This document shows positions 35,881-44,979 of a stretch of 64,000 nucleotides of DNA, piece by piece. The stretch is from assembly GCA_002336815.1 (NCBI GenBank), contig DDEU01000005.1:15706-79705 (forward strand). The letters are read 5' to 3'. The DNA is from Chitinophagaceae bacterium UBA1946 (GTDB lineage: Bacteria > Bacteroidota > Bacteroidia > Chitinophagales > Chitinophagaceae). The translations under genes and the position numbers were made by a program. Numbering within the stretch: position 1 is the first letter of the stretch; every line of letters starts with the position of its first letter. Under the pieces are notes generated by a model. That model was given only the letters and a program-made list of their open reading frames with translations. It searched no databases and had not been told where the DNA came from.

Positions 35881-37031
35881 ACCAATTGCGGGATGGATTT
35901 TACAAGATCATGATGTTCGTGAATAAACCCGGGTTTACTCCGCAGGCTGCCGCCGCCTTTTTTCGACAGCACCGCTTTTATTTCTGCAACAACAGCAACG
36001 GCTATCTCGGCTGCTGTTTCTGCACCGATATCAAGACCAACGGGGCCATATATATTTTCTTTTTGTTCGGCAGAAACTGTGATGCCTTCTTGCGCCAGTT
36101 CATCCAGCATTTTTTCAAGTTTTGCTTTCGGACCAAGCACCCCGATATAATTGCAATTGGTGTGTAGTAAGTGACGGAGCAGGGCGATGTCATAGTTGTA
36201 ATTATGGCTCATCAATACAACAACTGTGTGTTCATAAATAGGTACCTGTTGCAAGACCTCCGCAGGTTTTGCAACGATCACCTGTTTTACAGCAGGGAAA
36301 CGCTTTGCATTGGCATGTGTTTTTCTTCCATCCACCACAGATACATGCCATCCCAGCAGGGAGGCTATTTGTACCAATGGAAAAACATCATTGCCGGCCC
36401 CGGCGATCACCAGGTGTACCGGTGGTTTTACCAGTTCAATAAAAGCAGTGATCTTTTTATCATCACCCATCGGATAATCTTTTACCAGGGACCGCTGCAA
36501 CTCCAGTACAGTATTGATATCAGTTTGGATAGTATGTTCTGCCAGCGAATCACTGATCGCACCAAATCGTTTATTGGCTGCCGTGAGTAAACAGGTACCG
36601 GGCTGTTCGTTATTGCTGTCAAGCGAAAAAAGCGTTACCAGCACTGCGGCGCTGGTTTGCTGTACCAGTTGCTGCAGCAAGGCAATGGGATTGTGCCGTT
36701 GTGCAGTATTGACCGGCTCAAATAAAATATGTACAATGCCATTGCAACCCAGTTGTATGCCGATGTTGTTATCCTCCTCGTCCATGCTGTCGTAGGTAAC
36801 GAGTTTATTCTGCTGCTGGTTGATGGCGAGCAAGGCTTTTCGCAGGGCATCTCCTTCCAGGCAGCCGCCGCTGATGGCGCCGGTAAGTTCACCGTCTTCT
36901 GTTACCAGCATCCTGGCGCCGGGCCGGCGGTACGACGAGCCCTGTACATGTACCACAGTTGCCAGTGCGGTTCTTTTACCGGCCTGCTGTGCTTTTTGAA
37001 AGGATGCTATAATGTCTTCGATTTCTGTCAT
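35877..37031 (-). CDS. XdhC/CoxI-family molybdenum-enzyme maturation protein
   Basis: 384 residues. The N-terminal XdhC/CoxI domain has TALATVVHVQGSSYRRPGARMLV and GAISGGCLEGDALRKA. A C-terminal Rossmann domain (from ~205) has HLVIAGAGNDVFPLVQIASLLGWHVSVVDGRKTHA and YIGVLGPKAKLEKML. Members bind molybdenum cofactor, stabilise or sulfurate it and insert it into xanthine-dehydrogenase-family enzymes. It is translationally coupled to the MobA-like gene and lies downstream of the hydroxylase genes, separated from them by the palindromic element at 37048-37172. Confidence 0.9.
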   Translation of the reverse strand: MTEIEDIIASFQKAQQAGKRTALATVVHVQGSSYRRPGARMLVTEDGELTGAISGGCLEGDALRKALLAINQQQNKLVTYDSMDEEDNNIGIQLGCNGIVHILFEPVNTAQRHNPIALLQQLVQQTSAAVLVTLFSLDSNNEQPGTCLLTAANKRFGAISDSLAEHTIQTDINTVLELQRSLVKDYPMGDDKKITAFIELVKPPVHLVIAGAGNDVFPLVQIASLLGWHVSVVDGRKTHANAKRFPAVKQVIVAKPAEVLQQVPIYEHTVVVLMSHNYNYDIALLRHLLHTNCNYIGVLGPKAKLEKMLDELAQEGITVSAEQKENIYGPVGLDIGAETAAEIAVAVVAEIKAVLSKKGGGSLRSKPGFIHEHHDLVKSIPQLV

Positions 37032-37047
37032 GCTCGTGCTAAAAAAA

Positions 37048-37172
37048 GGCTGTCACAAAAGACCCATTGGTTGTCATATTGAGCTTGTCGAAATTAACAA
37101 CCAATGGAAAACAAATCTGTAAACATTTCGATATGACTCAATGTGACAGATTTGTTTTCTATTGAGACAGCC
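37048..37172. mobile_element. 125-bp palindromic MITE-like element
   Basis: The ends are inverted: GGCTGTCACAAAA (37048-37060) and the complement of TATTGAGACAGCC (37160-37172). Inside are two perfect inverted repeats side by side: CCATTGGTTGT (37064-37074) with ACAACCAATGG (37097-37107), and AAAACAAATCTGT (37108-37120) with ACAGATTTGTTTT (37146-37158). The loops carry related TTGAGCTTGTCGAAAT / ATTTCGATATGACTCAA strings in opposite orientation. No coding capacity. It separates the cytochrome gene from xdhC in an otherwise compact operon. Confidence 0.7.
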
Positions 37173-37182
37173 CTTATCATTT

Positions 37183-37803
37183 TCAATCCGGTAAATACGC
37201 CCCGTTATCCATCCACAATTTAAATTGCTTTACAAATTCTTCATGGCTCAACGGTGGTTGCTTTCTTCCTTCGCCGGGATCCCATCCTGCCAGCACCAAT
37301 CCGTCTTCTGCAATATGTTTCACCAGGTCTTCTTTTGTCTTGTGCCCATTGGATGACGGATCAAGTAACAGTGTCGCCAGTTCTCTCGGCGTTTTTCCTT
37401 CAAAAACCATTTTCATATCTGCCGGCGGCATATGCCAGTTGGGATTACCCGGTGGCATATTGAGCCCGGGCTGATTCTTATCTGTATGGCAGTTGGCACA
37501 CTTGGAAGCATACATGCCCTTGCCCTCTTTACCACGCTTTACATTTTGTGTATGCAGCTTGCTGTCCTCCCCCACCAATGGTACATCTCCGGCAGGATGA
37601 CAGTTCATGCAGCGTGGACTCATCAATACATCGTATACCGAAAGGAATGCTTTTTTTGAAACCAGGCTGTCAGCCAGAGGCCTGCTGCCGGCTACGCTGT
37701 TATCCTTAAAGGAAGAGGCTCCAACATAAACTGCGAGTGCCAGTAAAACAATACAAGCACTCTTTTTCAGTGACAGCGATGATGAAAAATTATTTGTATG
37801 CAT
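37183..37803 (-). CDS. periplasmic cytochrome c-like protein of the Mo-hydroxylase operon
   Basis: 206 residues with an N-terminal signal or anchor (about 13-31, SACIVLLALAVYVGASSF). Two heme-binding CxxCH motifs are present, CMNCH near residue 63 and CANCH near 100, plus several Met and His residues that can serve as axial ligands (MPPGNPNWHMPPADMKM). It probably accepts electrons from the exported molybdenum hydroxylase. It lies 86 bp after the large subunit gene on the same strand. The dihaem arrangement is read directly; the electron-transfer role is inferred from the operon. Confidence 0.8.
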   Translation of the reverse strand: MHTNNFSSSLSLKKSACIVLLALAVYVGASSFKDNSVAGSRPLADSLVSKKAFLSVYDVLMSPRCMNCHPAGDVPLVGEDSKLHTQNVKRGKEGKGMYASKCANCHTDKNQPGLNMPPGNPNWHMPPADMKMVFEGKTPRELATLLLDPSSNGHKTKEDLVKHIAEDGLVLAGWDPGEGRKQPPLSHEEFVKQFKLWMDNGAYLPD

Positions 37804-37889
37804 GGCGAATGACTTTATGTTTTTTGATGATCCTTTTTGGCGGACGAAATGCCCCGGACAGGCAACTGAATTATTTGCTTGTAAAAATA

Positions 37890-40037
37890 TTATCCTTTCA
37901 AATTGAGTTCGCCCAAAGGCAATTGCCTGATGCGTTTACCGGTAGCAGCAAATATCGCATTGGCCAGCGCAGGGGCCACCGGCGGAAAACCGGGTTCTCC
38001 AACACCACCCATCTGTTCTGTACTTTCTACAATATGCGTTTCAATCTCAGCGGGTGATTCATTCAGGCGCAATACACGGTAATCATGAAAATTGCTTTGC
38101 TCTACTTTACCATCTTTAAAAGTAATGGCACCGTATAATGCGGCAGACAATGCATAATTCACACAGCTTTCAATCTGCGCCCTCACTCCATCTGGATTTA
38201 CTGCAAGGCCGCAATCAATGGCGCTGGTGAACTTGTGTACTTTTACCAGGCCATCAGCTCCGATCGATATCTCTGCCACCTGGGCACAATAACTCCTGAA
38301 TGATTCATGTACTGCCACACCCTGGAAATGCCCGGCCGGCAACGGTTTTCCCCAGCCTGCTTTTGCAGCAGCCAGGTTAAGCACCCCCAGGTTACGAGCA
38401 TGATCTTTTAGTAAGATGCGCCGGTATTCCACCGGGTCTTTGCCGGCGAGGTGGGCCAGTTCATCGATCATACTTTCCATTGCAAAAGCAGTATGTGTAT
38501 GGCCAACCGAACGTAGCCACAAGGTAGTAATGCCAAGGACTGGCGCATGTTGACTGATATGAAAATTCGGGATCACTTTTACATACGGCGAATCTGAAAT
38601 ACCTTCTGCACTGCCATTGCCATCATCACCAGGCAGGGCCTGTCCTGCAATCACATGTTTCCAAAACAGCGGCATGCCTTTATCATCAATGCCCGCTTTT
38701 ATCCTGTGTAAAAAAGAAGGCCTGTAATAACCACCCTGTGTATCATCTTCCCTTGTCCAGGTCATCTTGATGGTTTTACCACTTGCTTTTGCAATGTGAA
38801 CGGCTTCGGAGACAAAATCGGAATCCATGGTTGCCCTTCTTCCAAAAGCGCCACCCAAAAATGTAGTAGTCACACTTACCTGCTCCGGTTTAAACCCAAG
38901 GATCTTTGCTGCGGCCGCCTGGTCGCCGCCCGGCATTTGTGTACCCGTCCAGATATCACATTTATCACCCGTAATTTTTACCGTACAATTCAAGGGTTCC
39001 ATGGAAGCATGCGCCAGGTAGGGAACCGTGTAATCCGCATCAATGCTTTTAACCGCTTTGGGCATGGCCAATGCAACATCTCCTCCTTTGGCCACTTCTT
39101 TACCATCTTTTTCGGCCAGTTTTTTAAAGGCATCAACCTGTTCCGCCGAGTTAAGTGTTACTGCAGTTGAAAGATCCCATTGTATCATCAAAGCTTTTTT
39201 GCCCTGTATGGCTGCCCAGGTATTATCGGCAATAACGGCAACGCCTGTAGGTATTTGTACAACGTCCACTACCCCGGCGATCTTCTTTGCAGCAGTGGCA
39301 TCAAAAGACTTTACTTTACTGCCCATCGCCGGTGCATGTGCTACCACGGCGATCTTCATGCCTTCTACTTTTACATCGATGCCAAAAACTGCTTTACCGT
39401 TTACCTTCACCGGCGCATCGAGACGCTTCATTCCTTTGCCAATATATTTCCATTGTTCTTTGCTGCGGAGGGGAATATCTGCCGGAGCAGTAAGTTTGCC
39501 GGCACTTTCGGCCAGCTCACCATAGCTCAGTTTTTTATTGCCATTGATCACAAAACCATTTTCAGTTCTGCATACTGCCGGCTGCACTTTCCATTTGTTG
39601 GCTGCTGCCTGCACCAGCAACAGCCTTGCGGTAGCACCGGCTTTGCGGTAGCGGTCAAATTCACTCCAGGTAGTGCTGGAACCACCCGTCATTTGTGCGC
39701 CCCAGGCAGTGTGAAAATATTCTTTTGCAGGTGGCGCATGTTCTACCGTAATGTTTTTCCAGTCGGCATCCAGTTCTTCTCCCAGCAACATGGCCAGTGT
39801 GGTCCAGATGCCCTGACCCATTTCGGCATGTGCCAGTAAAATTTTAATGCTGTTGTCTGACCCGATCTGCAAAAAAGCATTGGGTGCAAAGGTGGCGGCA
39901 CCCGCAGGTTCAGCCAGTAATTTTCCCAGCCGGCCGGCTTTTGCCGGAACCATAAAACCGATGATGAGTCCGCCGGTCAGGCTGGCGCCTGTTTTTAAAA
40001 AATTACGGCGGCTTGTATTGGCAGTGATATTACTCAT
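37890..40037 (-). CDS. xanthine dehydrogenase-family molybdopterin-binding subunit (isoquinoline 1-oxidoreductase beta-like)
   Basis: 715 residues. It begins with a twin-arginine signal (SRRNFLKTGASLTGGLIIGF), so the enzyme is exported folded. Molybdopterin-binding landmarks: HAEMGQGIWTTLAMLLGEELD near 70, GTQMPGGDQAAAAKILG and TFLGGAFGRRATMDSDFVSEAVHIA near 365-410 (GGAFGRR, cofactor-binding loop) and GGVGEPGFPPVAPALANAIF near 685 (active-site Glu segment). The family hydroxylates N-heterocycles or aldehydes; substrate here unknown. It overlaps the small 2Fe-2S subunit gene by 4 bp. TatC is encoded in the same window at 54.1 kb. Confidence 0.92.
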   Translation of the reverse strand: MSNITANTSRRNFLKTGASLTGGLIIGFMVPAKAGRLGKLLAEPAGAATFAPNAFLQIGSDNSIKILLAHAEMGQGIWTTLAMLLGEELDADWKNITVEHAPPAKEYFHTAWGAQMTGGSSTTWSEFDRYRKAGATARLLLVQAAANKWKVQPAVCRTENGFVINGNKKLSYGELAESAGKLTAPADIPLRSKEQWKYIGKGMKRLDAPVKVNGKAVFGIDVKVEGMKIAVVAHAPAMGSKVKSFDATAAKKIAGVVDVVQIPTGVAVIADNTWAAIQGKKALMIQWDLSTAVTLNSAEQVDAFKKLAEKDGKEVAKGGDVALAMPKAVKSIDADYTVPYLAHASMEPLNCTVKITGDKCDIWTGTQMPGGDQAAAAKILGFKPEQVSVTTTFLGGAFGRRATMDSDFVSEAVHIAKASGKTIKMTWTREDDTQGGYYRPSFLHRIKAGIDDKGMPLFWKHVIAGQALPGDDGNGSAEGISDSPYVKVIPNFHISQHAPVLGITTLWLRSVGHTHTAFAMESMIDELAHLAGKDPVEYRRILLKDHARNLGVLNLAAAKAGWGKPLPAGHFQGVAVHESFRSYCAQVAEISIGADGLVKVHKFTSAIDCGLAVNPDGVRAQIESCVNYALSAALYGAITFKDGKVEQSNFHDYRVLRLNESPAEIETHIVESTEQMGGVGEPGFPPVAPALANAIFAATGKRIRQLPLGELNLKG

Positions 40038-40504
40038 TTGATACCTCCTTCTTTTTGCAGGCGGGCTGCGGTGTGTATTGCTTTTCTTATTCTTGGATAG
40101 GTACCGCAGCGGCAGATATTGCCACTCATGGCATCATCAATATCCTGGTCGCTGGGCTCGGGATTTTCTTTTAACAGCACAGCAGCACTCATGATCTGAC
40201 CCGATTGGCAGTATCCACACTGTGGAGCATCTTCTATCAACCAGGCCCTTTGTACCGGATGGCTGTTATCTGCGGAAAGCCCTTCAATGGTGGTGATCTT
40301 TTTTCCAACAGCTTTTGATACGGGTGTTACACAGGAGCGGATCGCCTCCCCATCCAGGTGAATGGTGCAGGCACCGCACTGTGCCATGCCGCAACCGTAC
40401 TTGGTACCCGTGAGGCCCACCAGGTCCCGGATCACCCAAAGCAATGGCATTTCGGGTGGTGCATCTACCTGGTATTGTTGTTGATTGATCGTTAGCTGGA
40501 TCAT
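40034..40504 (-). CDS. 2Fe-2S subunit of molybdenum hydroxylase (IorA-like)
   Basis: 156 residues with two [2Fe-2S] clusters: a plant-ferredoxin-type site CGMAQCGACTIHLDGEAIRSC (Cys near 38, 43, 46, 58) and a four-helix site CGYCQSGQ ... GNICRCGTYPRIRKAI (near 97-140). It passes electrons from the molybdenum centre to the cytochrome. First gene of the minus-strand operon; the 308-bp upstream region is shared with the divergent helicase gene. Confidence 0.93.
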   Translation of the reverse strand: MIQLTINQQQYQVDAPPEMPLLWVIRDLVGLTGTKYGCGMAQCGACTIHLDGEAIRSCVTPVSKAVGKKITTIEGLSADNSHPVQRAWLIEDAPQCGYCQSGQIMSAAVLLKENPEPSDQDIDDAMSGNICRCGTYPRIRKAIHTAARLQKEGGIK

Positions 40505-40812
40505 ACCTGTTGATTTGGATGAATAAAAAAGGAGTATTGAAGGTTACCGCTGAAGCAACTGATTTGCGATAGAAAAATACAGCTTTAAATTTAAAATCAG
40601 CTGCTTTTAAAGGATAGTTTTTTAAATGGCAGTGGCTGTGTCAAAGATTCAGGCCGCTGAGTTTAAACGGCCTGATTGATTACTGAACCTGCCCTGCATC
40701 AAAATGACTGCGGCAGCATTTGTTGCAGCGCCCTAACATACTGTGGTTCGTTTACAACTTAGGTTTTAATTTTTCCCCTCATACTACTAAGTTTGCCGCC
40801 AATTTTGAACCG
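40505..40812. promoter_or_regulatory. divergent intergenic region, inverted repeat and -7 element
   Basis: The region separates the hydroxylase operon (left, minus) from the SNF2 gene (right, plus). It holds a perfect 8-bp inverted repeat, TCAGGCCG (40649-40656) / CGGCCTGA (40668-40675), whose loop contains the palindrome GTTTAAAC. It also holds TAAGTTTG (40788-40795), a full match to the Bacteroidota -7 element TAnnTTTG, 17 bases before the SNF2 start codon. I found no matching -33 TTTG at the right distance. The hairpin lacks a T-run, so it looks more like an operator or a decayed repeat than a terminator. Confidence 0.4.
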
Positions 40813-43671
40813 ATGGAAAGCAAGACGAAGGTAAGTTTGGTATTAAGGCCACAGCAATTGTTGCAGAATGATGATATCCTGCAGGCACAGCATTTTAAAA
40901 AAACAGCAAATAGTGTTGATTATATCCTGCATGAACTCACCATACAGGAGTTGAACCAGTCCTTTGCCCCCTTGCCAAAGCTGGCAAAAGAAATACTCTC
41001 CTCTTTTAATAAGCTGCAATCCGGCAAAAGACATACGGCCATCGTAAACCGTTACAAGGCCGGCAAGGGCGGCATTGCCTTTGAAACATTTTACGAGAAT
41101 GCCTTACTCAGAGAACTGCATGTGTTGTTTGAACAACTGAAACCATTTGCATCATTGGCCAAATGGCAGCACAAGATCCTGGTCAATAAAAGCAATACCA
41201 AAACGGCGCCCTGCACTTTCAGTAACTATAAACCCATCCTGCAGTTTGAGGTGGTAAAAGAAAATGAGGCGCTGCAGTTAAAAACATTGGTATCGCTGAA
41301 CGACACAGCTTATTCTATTGAAGATTTTACCCGTTATCATTTTTTACTCCTTTCTGCCAACGAATATTTTTTACTCAGCCACAAGGATTTTAAAACGCTT
41401 GAATGGCTGCAGCAGGTTGACCCTTCGCAATACAGTAATGATGGGGATGCCATGGCACAGCATATACTGGCCAGGCTGGAAGAAGATTACACCGTGAACA
41501 GGAATAATTTATTCAACCAGAACATTGTAGACAGCCTCCCTGTGAACAGGATATTGCTGAGTGAGATCAGTGGCTCCTTTTTAGTACTCACGCCACAATG
41601 GGTGTACGATGGCTTTGTGGTAGAAGGCTCCTGGCAACCCACTTATGAAATCACTAAGGCAGGCGAGGCCTACAGCATACAACGCAATAAAGAAGCAGAG
41701 CAGCAGTTTTCGAAACAACTGCAACAGATGCATCCCAATTTTGCAAAGCAACTGAACGGCTACTATTATTTATCCTTTGCGGATGCGCAAAAAAAACAAT
41801 GGTTCTTAAAAGCCTACCATAGTTTGCTGGAACAAAATATTCCTTTGATCGGGATGGACATGCTGCAGCATTTCCGCTACAGCAGCCACAAGGCTGAAAC
41901 CATTTTTAGTGTTGTTAAGGAAAAAGACAATCAACTCACTATTGCATTTGAACTAAAATTTGGCGATGAAACGATTGGACTGAGCGATCTTCAAAAAACA
42001 TTGCTGGCCAATCAAAAAGCCATTTTATTAAAAGATGGGAGTCTTGGTGTATTGGGCAGCGACTGGCTGGAGCAATACAGCATGATCGTAAAACATGGCA
42101 GCATCATCAATAAAAAAGAACTGGTGGTTGCCAGGTGGATGACGCTCACCGAAGCAGATGCAGAAGGCGCATCGGTAGTACTTAAAACAAATATCAAAGA
42201 AGACTGGTGGAAAAAATGGCAGCAATGGCAACAGCCCGATACCATTTTGTATCCCGTACCTCCAGGCATCAACGCCACGCTGCGCCCTTACCAGCAAAAA
42301 GGATTTGAATGGATGACATTATTGGCGGAAGCCGGCGCCGGCACCTGCCTGGCGGATGACATGGGATTGGGTAAAACATTGCAGACAATCTGCTTTTTAG
42401 CCCACTATCACCAGTTGCATCCGCAACAAAAACATTTGATCGTTTGTCCCTCCAGTTTGTTGTATAACTGGCAGCAGGAGTTTGAAAAATTTGCACCGCA
42501 CCTGGCCACTTTTATACATCATGGTGCTAACAGGTCGGTAAAGAATATGGAGGCGGAAGAGCATCACATCATCCTCACCACCTACAGCACGCTGAGAAGT
42601 GATATCGACAATATTGCCGCCTTGTCTTTTGGCATAGCGGTGATCGATGAAAGTCACAACATCAAAAACCCGGCAGCACTCATCACCAAAGCAGTGAACC
42701 AGGTAAATGCCCTGAGCCGTGTGGCGCTGAGTGGTACGCCGGTAATGAACAATACTTTCGACCTGTATGCACAGTTGAGTTTTTTATTGCCCGGCATGTT
42801 TGGCAGCAGGGAGTTTTTCAAAAGAGAATATGCCGACGCTATTGACCGTGACCAGGACCCGGAAAAAATTGCAGCGCTCAAAAAACTCACCGCACCCTTT
42901 GTATTACGCAGAACAAAAGAGCAGGTGGCAACCGATCTGCCGGAAAAGATAGAAAGTATCCTATGGTGCCAGATGGGCGATGAACAGAAAGCAGCCTATG
43001 AAACCATTAAAGAAAATATCCGCAGCAGTGTGTTCATCGAAATAAAAGAAAAAGGATTGGGAAGCGGCAAACTCAGCGTGATCAATGGTTTGCTAAAACT
43101 GCGGCAGGTATGCAATAGTTGTGAGCTGGTGAAGGATGAAGACCTGTTTACCTACGACTCTGTAAAAACGGATGTACTGGTAGCAGAATTGCAGAACATC
43201 ATTCCCAATCACAAGGCGCTGGTATTTTCACAATTCACGGGCATGCTTGACTTACTGGAAAAAGATTTTATCAAAAACAATATCCCATACTGCAGGCTCG
43301 ATGGCAGTACGCCGGTGGACAAACGGCAGGAGCTGGTGAACAGTTTCCAGCAAAAAGACAGTGTTGAAAAAGTATTTCTCATCAGCCTGAAAGCCGGCAA
43401 TGCCGGGCTCAACCTTACTGCTGCCGATTATGTATTTTTATTTGACCCTTGGTGGAACACCGCAGTACAGCAACAGGCCATTGACCGTACTCACCGTATC
43501 GGGCAAACGCAAACGGTATTTGCCTACAGCCTGGTTTGCAAAGGCACCATCGAAGAAAAGATCATGCAGTTACAGCAGCGCAAAAAGAAACTTGCCGATG
43601 AACTAATTACCGAAGAAGAAAGTTTTGTAAAGGGATTGACGGAAGGTGATATTGAGTTTTTGTTTAGTTAG
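40813..43671 (+). CDS. SNF2/RapA-family DEAD-like helicase
   Basis: 952 residues from MESKTKVSLVL. The N-terminal ~490 residues are lineage-specific with no motif I know. The SNF2 ATPase lobe has Walker A in LADDMGLGKTLQTICFLAHYH (near 515), DESHNIKNP (motif II, Ser in place of the usual Ala) near 615 and ALSGTPVMNNTFDLYAQLSFLLPG. Lobe 2 has VFSQFTGMLDLLEKDF, LISLKAGNAGLNLTAADYVFLFDPWWN and QQAIDRTHRIGQTQTVF (motif VI). Bacterial SNF2 proteins translocate on DNA or remodel protein-DNA complexes. No defence or restriction genes flank it, so a housekeeping role is likely. The in-frame ATG at 40720 overlaps the promoter region and is rejected. Confidence 0.9.
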   Translation: MESKTKVSLVLRPQQLLQNDDILQAQHFKKTANSVDYILHELTIQELNQSFAPLPKLAKEILSSFNKLQSGKRHTAIVNRYKAGKGGIAFETFYENALLRELHVLFEQLKPFASLAKWQHKILVNKSNTKTAPCTFSNYKPILQFEVVKENEALQLKTLVSLNDTAYSIEDFTRYHFLLLSANEYFLLSHKDFKTLEWLQQVDPSQYSNDGDAMAQHILARLEEDYTVNRNNLFNQNIVDSLPVNRILLSEISGSFLVLTPQWVYDGFVVEGSWQPTYEITKAGEAYSIQRNKEAEQQFSKQLQQMHPNFAKQLNGYYYLSFADAQKKQWFLKAYHSLLEQNIPLIGMDMLQHFRYSSHKAETIFSVVKEKDNQLTIAFELKFGDETIGLSDLQKTLLANQKAILLKDGSLGVLGSDWLEQYSMIVKHGSIINKKELVVARWMTLTEADAEGASVVLKTNIKEDWWKKWQQWQQPDTILYPVPPGINATLRPYQQKGFEWMTLLAEAGAGTCLADDMGLGKTLQTICFLAHYHQLHPQQKHLIVCPSSLLYNWQQEFEKFAPHLATFIHHGANRSVKNMEAEEHHIILTTYSTLRSDIDNIAALSFGIAVIDESHNIKNPAALITKAVNQVNALSRVALSGTPVMNNTFDLYAQLSFLLPGMFGSREFFKREYADAIDRDQDPEKIAALKKLTAPFVLRRTKEQVATDLPEKIESILWCQMGDEQKAAYETIKENIRSSVFIEIKEKGLGSGKLSVINGLLKLRQVCNSCELVKDEDLFTYDSVKTDVLVAELQNIIPNHKALVFSQFTGMLDLLEKDFIKNNIPYCRLDGSTPVDKRQELVNSFQQKDSVEKVFLISLKAGNAGLNLTAADYVFLFDPWWNTAVQQQAIDRTHRIGQTQTVFAYSLVCKGTIEEKIMQLQQRKKKLADELITEEESFVKGLTEGDIEFLFS

Positions 43672-43737
43672 CGGATGGTTGATAGTTGGATAGTTGAAGG
43701 TTGTTTATGATTGTTGAATATTGTTTATGCGATGCGG

Positions 43738-43998
43738 TTCCGGTCGGCACCGTAGGTCAGACCGGTAATCGCTGCTTCCGGTCGGCACCGCAGGTCAGAC
43801 CGGTAACCATAAACGTACATGCTAAAACGGAGCATTGCCAGGCTGTTGTTGTCTGAGCCTATCAAGCCTGCTTCCGGTCGGCACCGCAGGTCAGACCGGT
43901 AGCCAATAAACATATATTTTAAAACGGGCAGTTGTAAGGCAGTTATCTGTTTAGGCCTGACGAGGACTGGTGCCGGTGCCAGTCTGACCTGCGGTACC
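43738..43998. repeat. REP-like palindromic repeat cluster, three direct copies and one inverted
   Basis: A 31-base core with inverted ends CCGGTC ... GACCGG and internal GGCACCGCAGGTCA occurs at 43738-43768 (one base changed), 43776-43806 and 43872-43902. A diverged inverted copy lies at about 43967-43998, where GGTACCGCAGGTCAGACTGG on the minus strand matches the core at 18 of 20 positions. Copies 2 and 3 start 96 bp apart and also share similar flanks (TAAAACGG ~18 bases past the core, then AGGC and CTGAGCCT-like strings), so the real unit is ~96 bp. The rest of the 369-bp gap (43672-44040) begins with TTGAAGG/TTGAATA low-complexity sequence. No gene is supported here. Confidence 0.85.
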
Positions 43999-44040
43999 AC
44001 CTGAAAAACGGACCAATTACATAACAGTAACCTTTTTTAT

Positions 44041-44934
44041 ATGAGCAAAACAACCATTTTGACAATCATCACAGTTTTAATAATTTCAGGCTGCAACAAT
44101 GCAGGCGATAAAACAATGACTACTCCATCAACACCAGCCAACAGCACAAAACACGACAGCAGCAGCGGTTATGCTTTGGTGAATGGTCTCCGCATGTATT
44201 ACGAAATTCATGGAACAGGAAAGCCGCTGGTATTGATACATGGCGGCGGTTCTACCATCTACACCAGTTTCGGCCGGGTATTGCATGAGCTTGCAAAATC
44301 TCACCAGGTAATTGCGGTGGAAATGCAGGCGCATGGCCACACCGCAGATATTGACAGGCCCCTTAGTTTTGAACAGGATGCAGATGATATTGCGGCGTTG
44401 TTACAACAACTGAAGATCGGCAAAGCCAGCATTTTTGGTTTCAGCAATGGCGCCAGCACCACGCTTCAGTGTGCGATCCGTCATCCGCAGATAACAGACA
44501 AAATAATTGTGGCCTCCACTTTTTATAAAAAGGCGGGCGCTCCCGACTGGTTCTGGAAAATGATGGGTAACCCAAGCTTTGAAGGAATGCCGCAAGCGTA
44601 CAAAGATGCCTACCTCGCAATCAACCCCGATACCAATGCACTTCACCGGATGTATGAACGGGATGTTGCAAGAATGCAGCATTTCCCCGACATCACAGCA
44701 GAGCAAATGAAAGCCATCAAGGCGCCTGCATTTATTATCATGGGCGACCGGGATGTTACCACAGCAGAACATGCTGCTGAAATGCAGGGCTTACTCAGTA
44801 ATTCAAGGCTGGCCATTATTCCCGGCGGACATGGTGAGTATATCGGGGAATTGACCACGCCGCAGAACAGCACTGTCATTGCAGCCACGGTTTCGATGAT
44901 CAATCAATTTTTGAACGAGCCGGCAGCACAATGA
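44041..44934 (+). CDS. alpha/beta hydrolase lipoprotein
   Basis: 297 residues. A type II signal peptide ends with the lipobox IISGCNN (C19), so it is a lipoprotein. The hydrolase core has LVLIHGGGSTIYTSFGRVL (HGGG oxyanion), VEMQAHGHT, the nucleophile elbow FGFSNGAST (Ser), the acid region IIMGDRDVTTAEHA (Asp) and PGGHGEYIGE (His). It is closest in shape to small-molecule esterases or haloperoxidase-like hydrolases; substrate unknown. It stands alone downstream of the repeat cluster and is convergent with the amidohydrolase gene. Confidence 0.85.
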   Translation: MSKTTILTIITVLIISGCNNAGDKTMTTPSTPANSTKHDSSSGYALVNGLRMYYEIHGTGKPLVLIHGGGSTIYTSFGRVLHELAKSHQVIAVEMQAHGHTADIDRPLSFEQDADDIAALLQQLKIGKASIFGFSNGASTTLQCAIRHPQITDKIIVASTFYKKAGAPDWFWKMMGNPSFEGMPQAYKDAYLAINPDTNALHRMYERDVARMQHFPDITAEQMKAIKAPAFIIMGDRDVTTAEHAAEMQGLLSNSRLAIIPGGHGEYIGELTTPQNSTVIAATVSMINQFLNEPAAQ

Positions 44935-44979
44935 TGTTATTGCCTGTTGTTGATAGAACAAAACAATCCAGAAAAAAAA

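Noticed and set aside
42640..42665. Possible broken helicase motif II (DESH instead of DEAH)
   Set aside because: The two acidic residues and His are intact; a Ser at that place is tolerated, and all other SNF2 motifs are present.
43738..43998. CRISPR-like array
   Set aside because: Only three direct cores with unequal spacing (38 and 96 bp), related flanks instead of unique spacers, an inverted copy, and no cas genes.
43725..44000. 91-codon minus-strand reading frame
   Set aside because: It is a translation of the REP-like repeats (YRSDLRCRPEA appears twice) and has no independent protein features.
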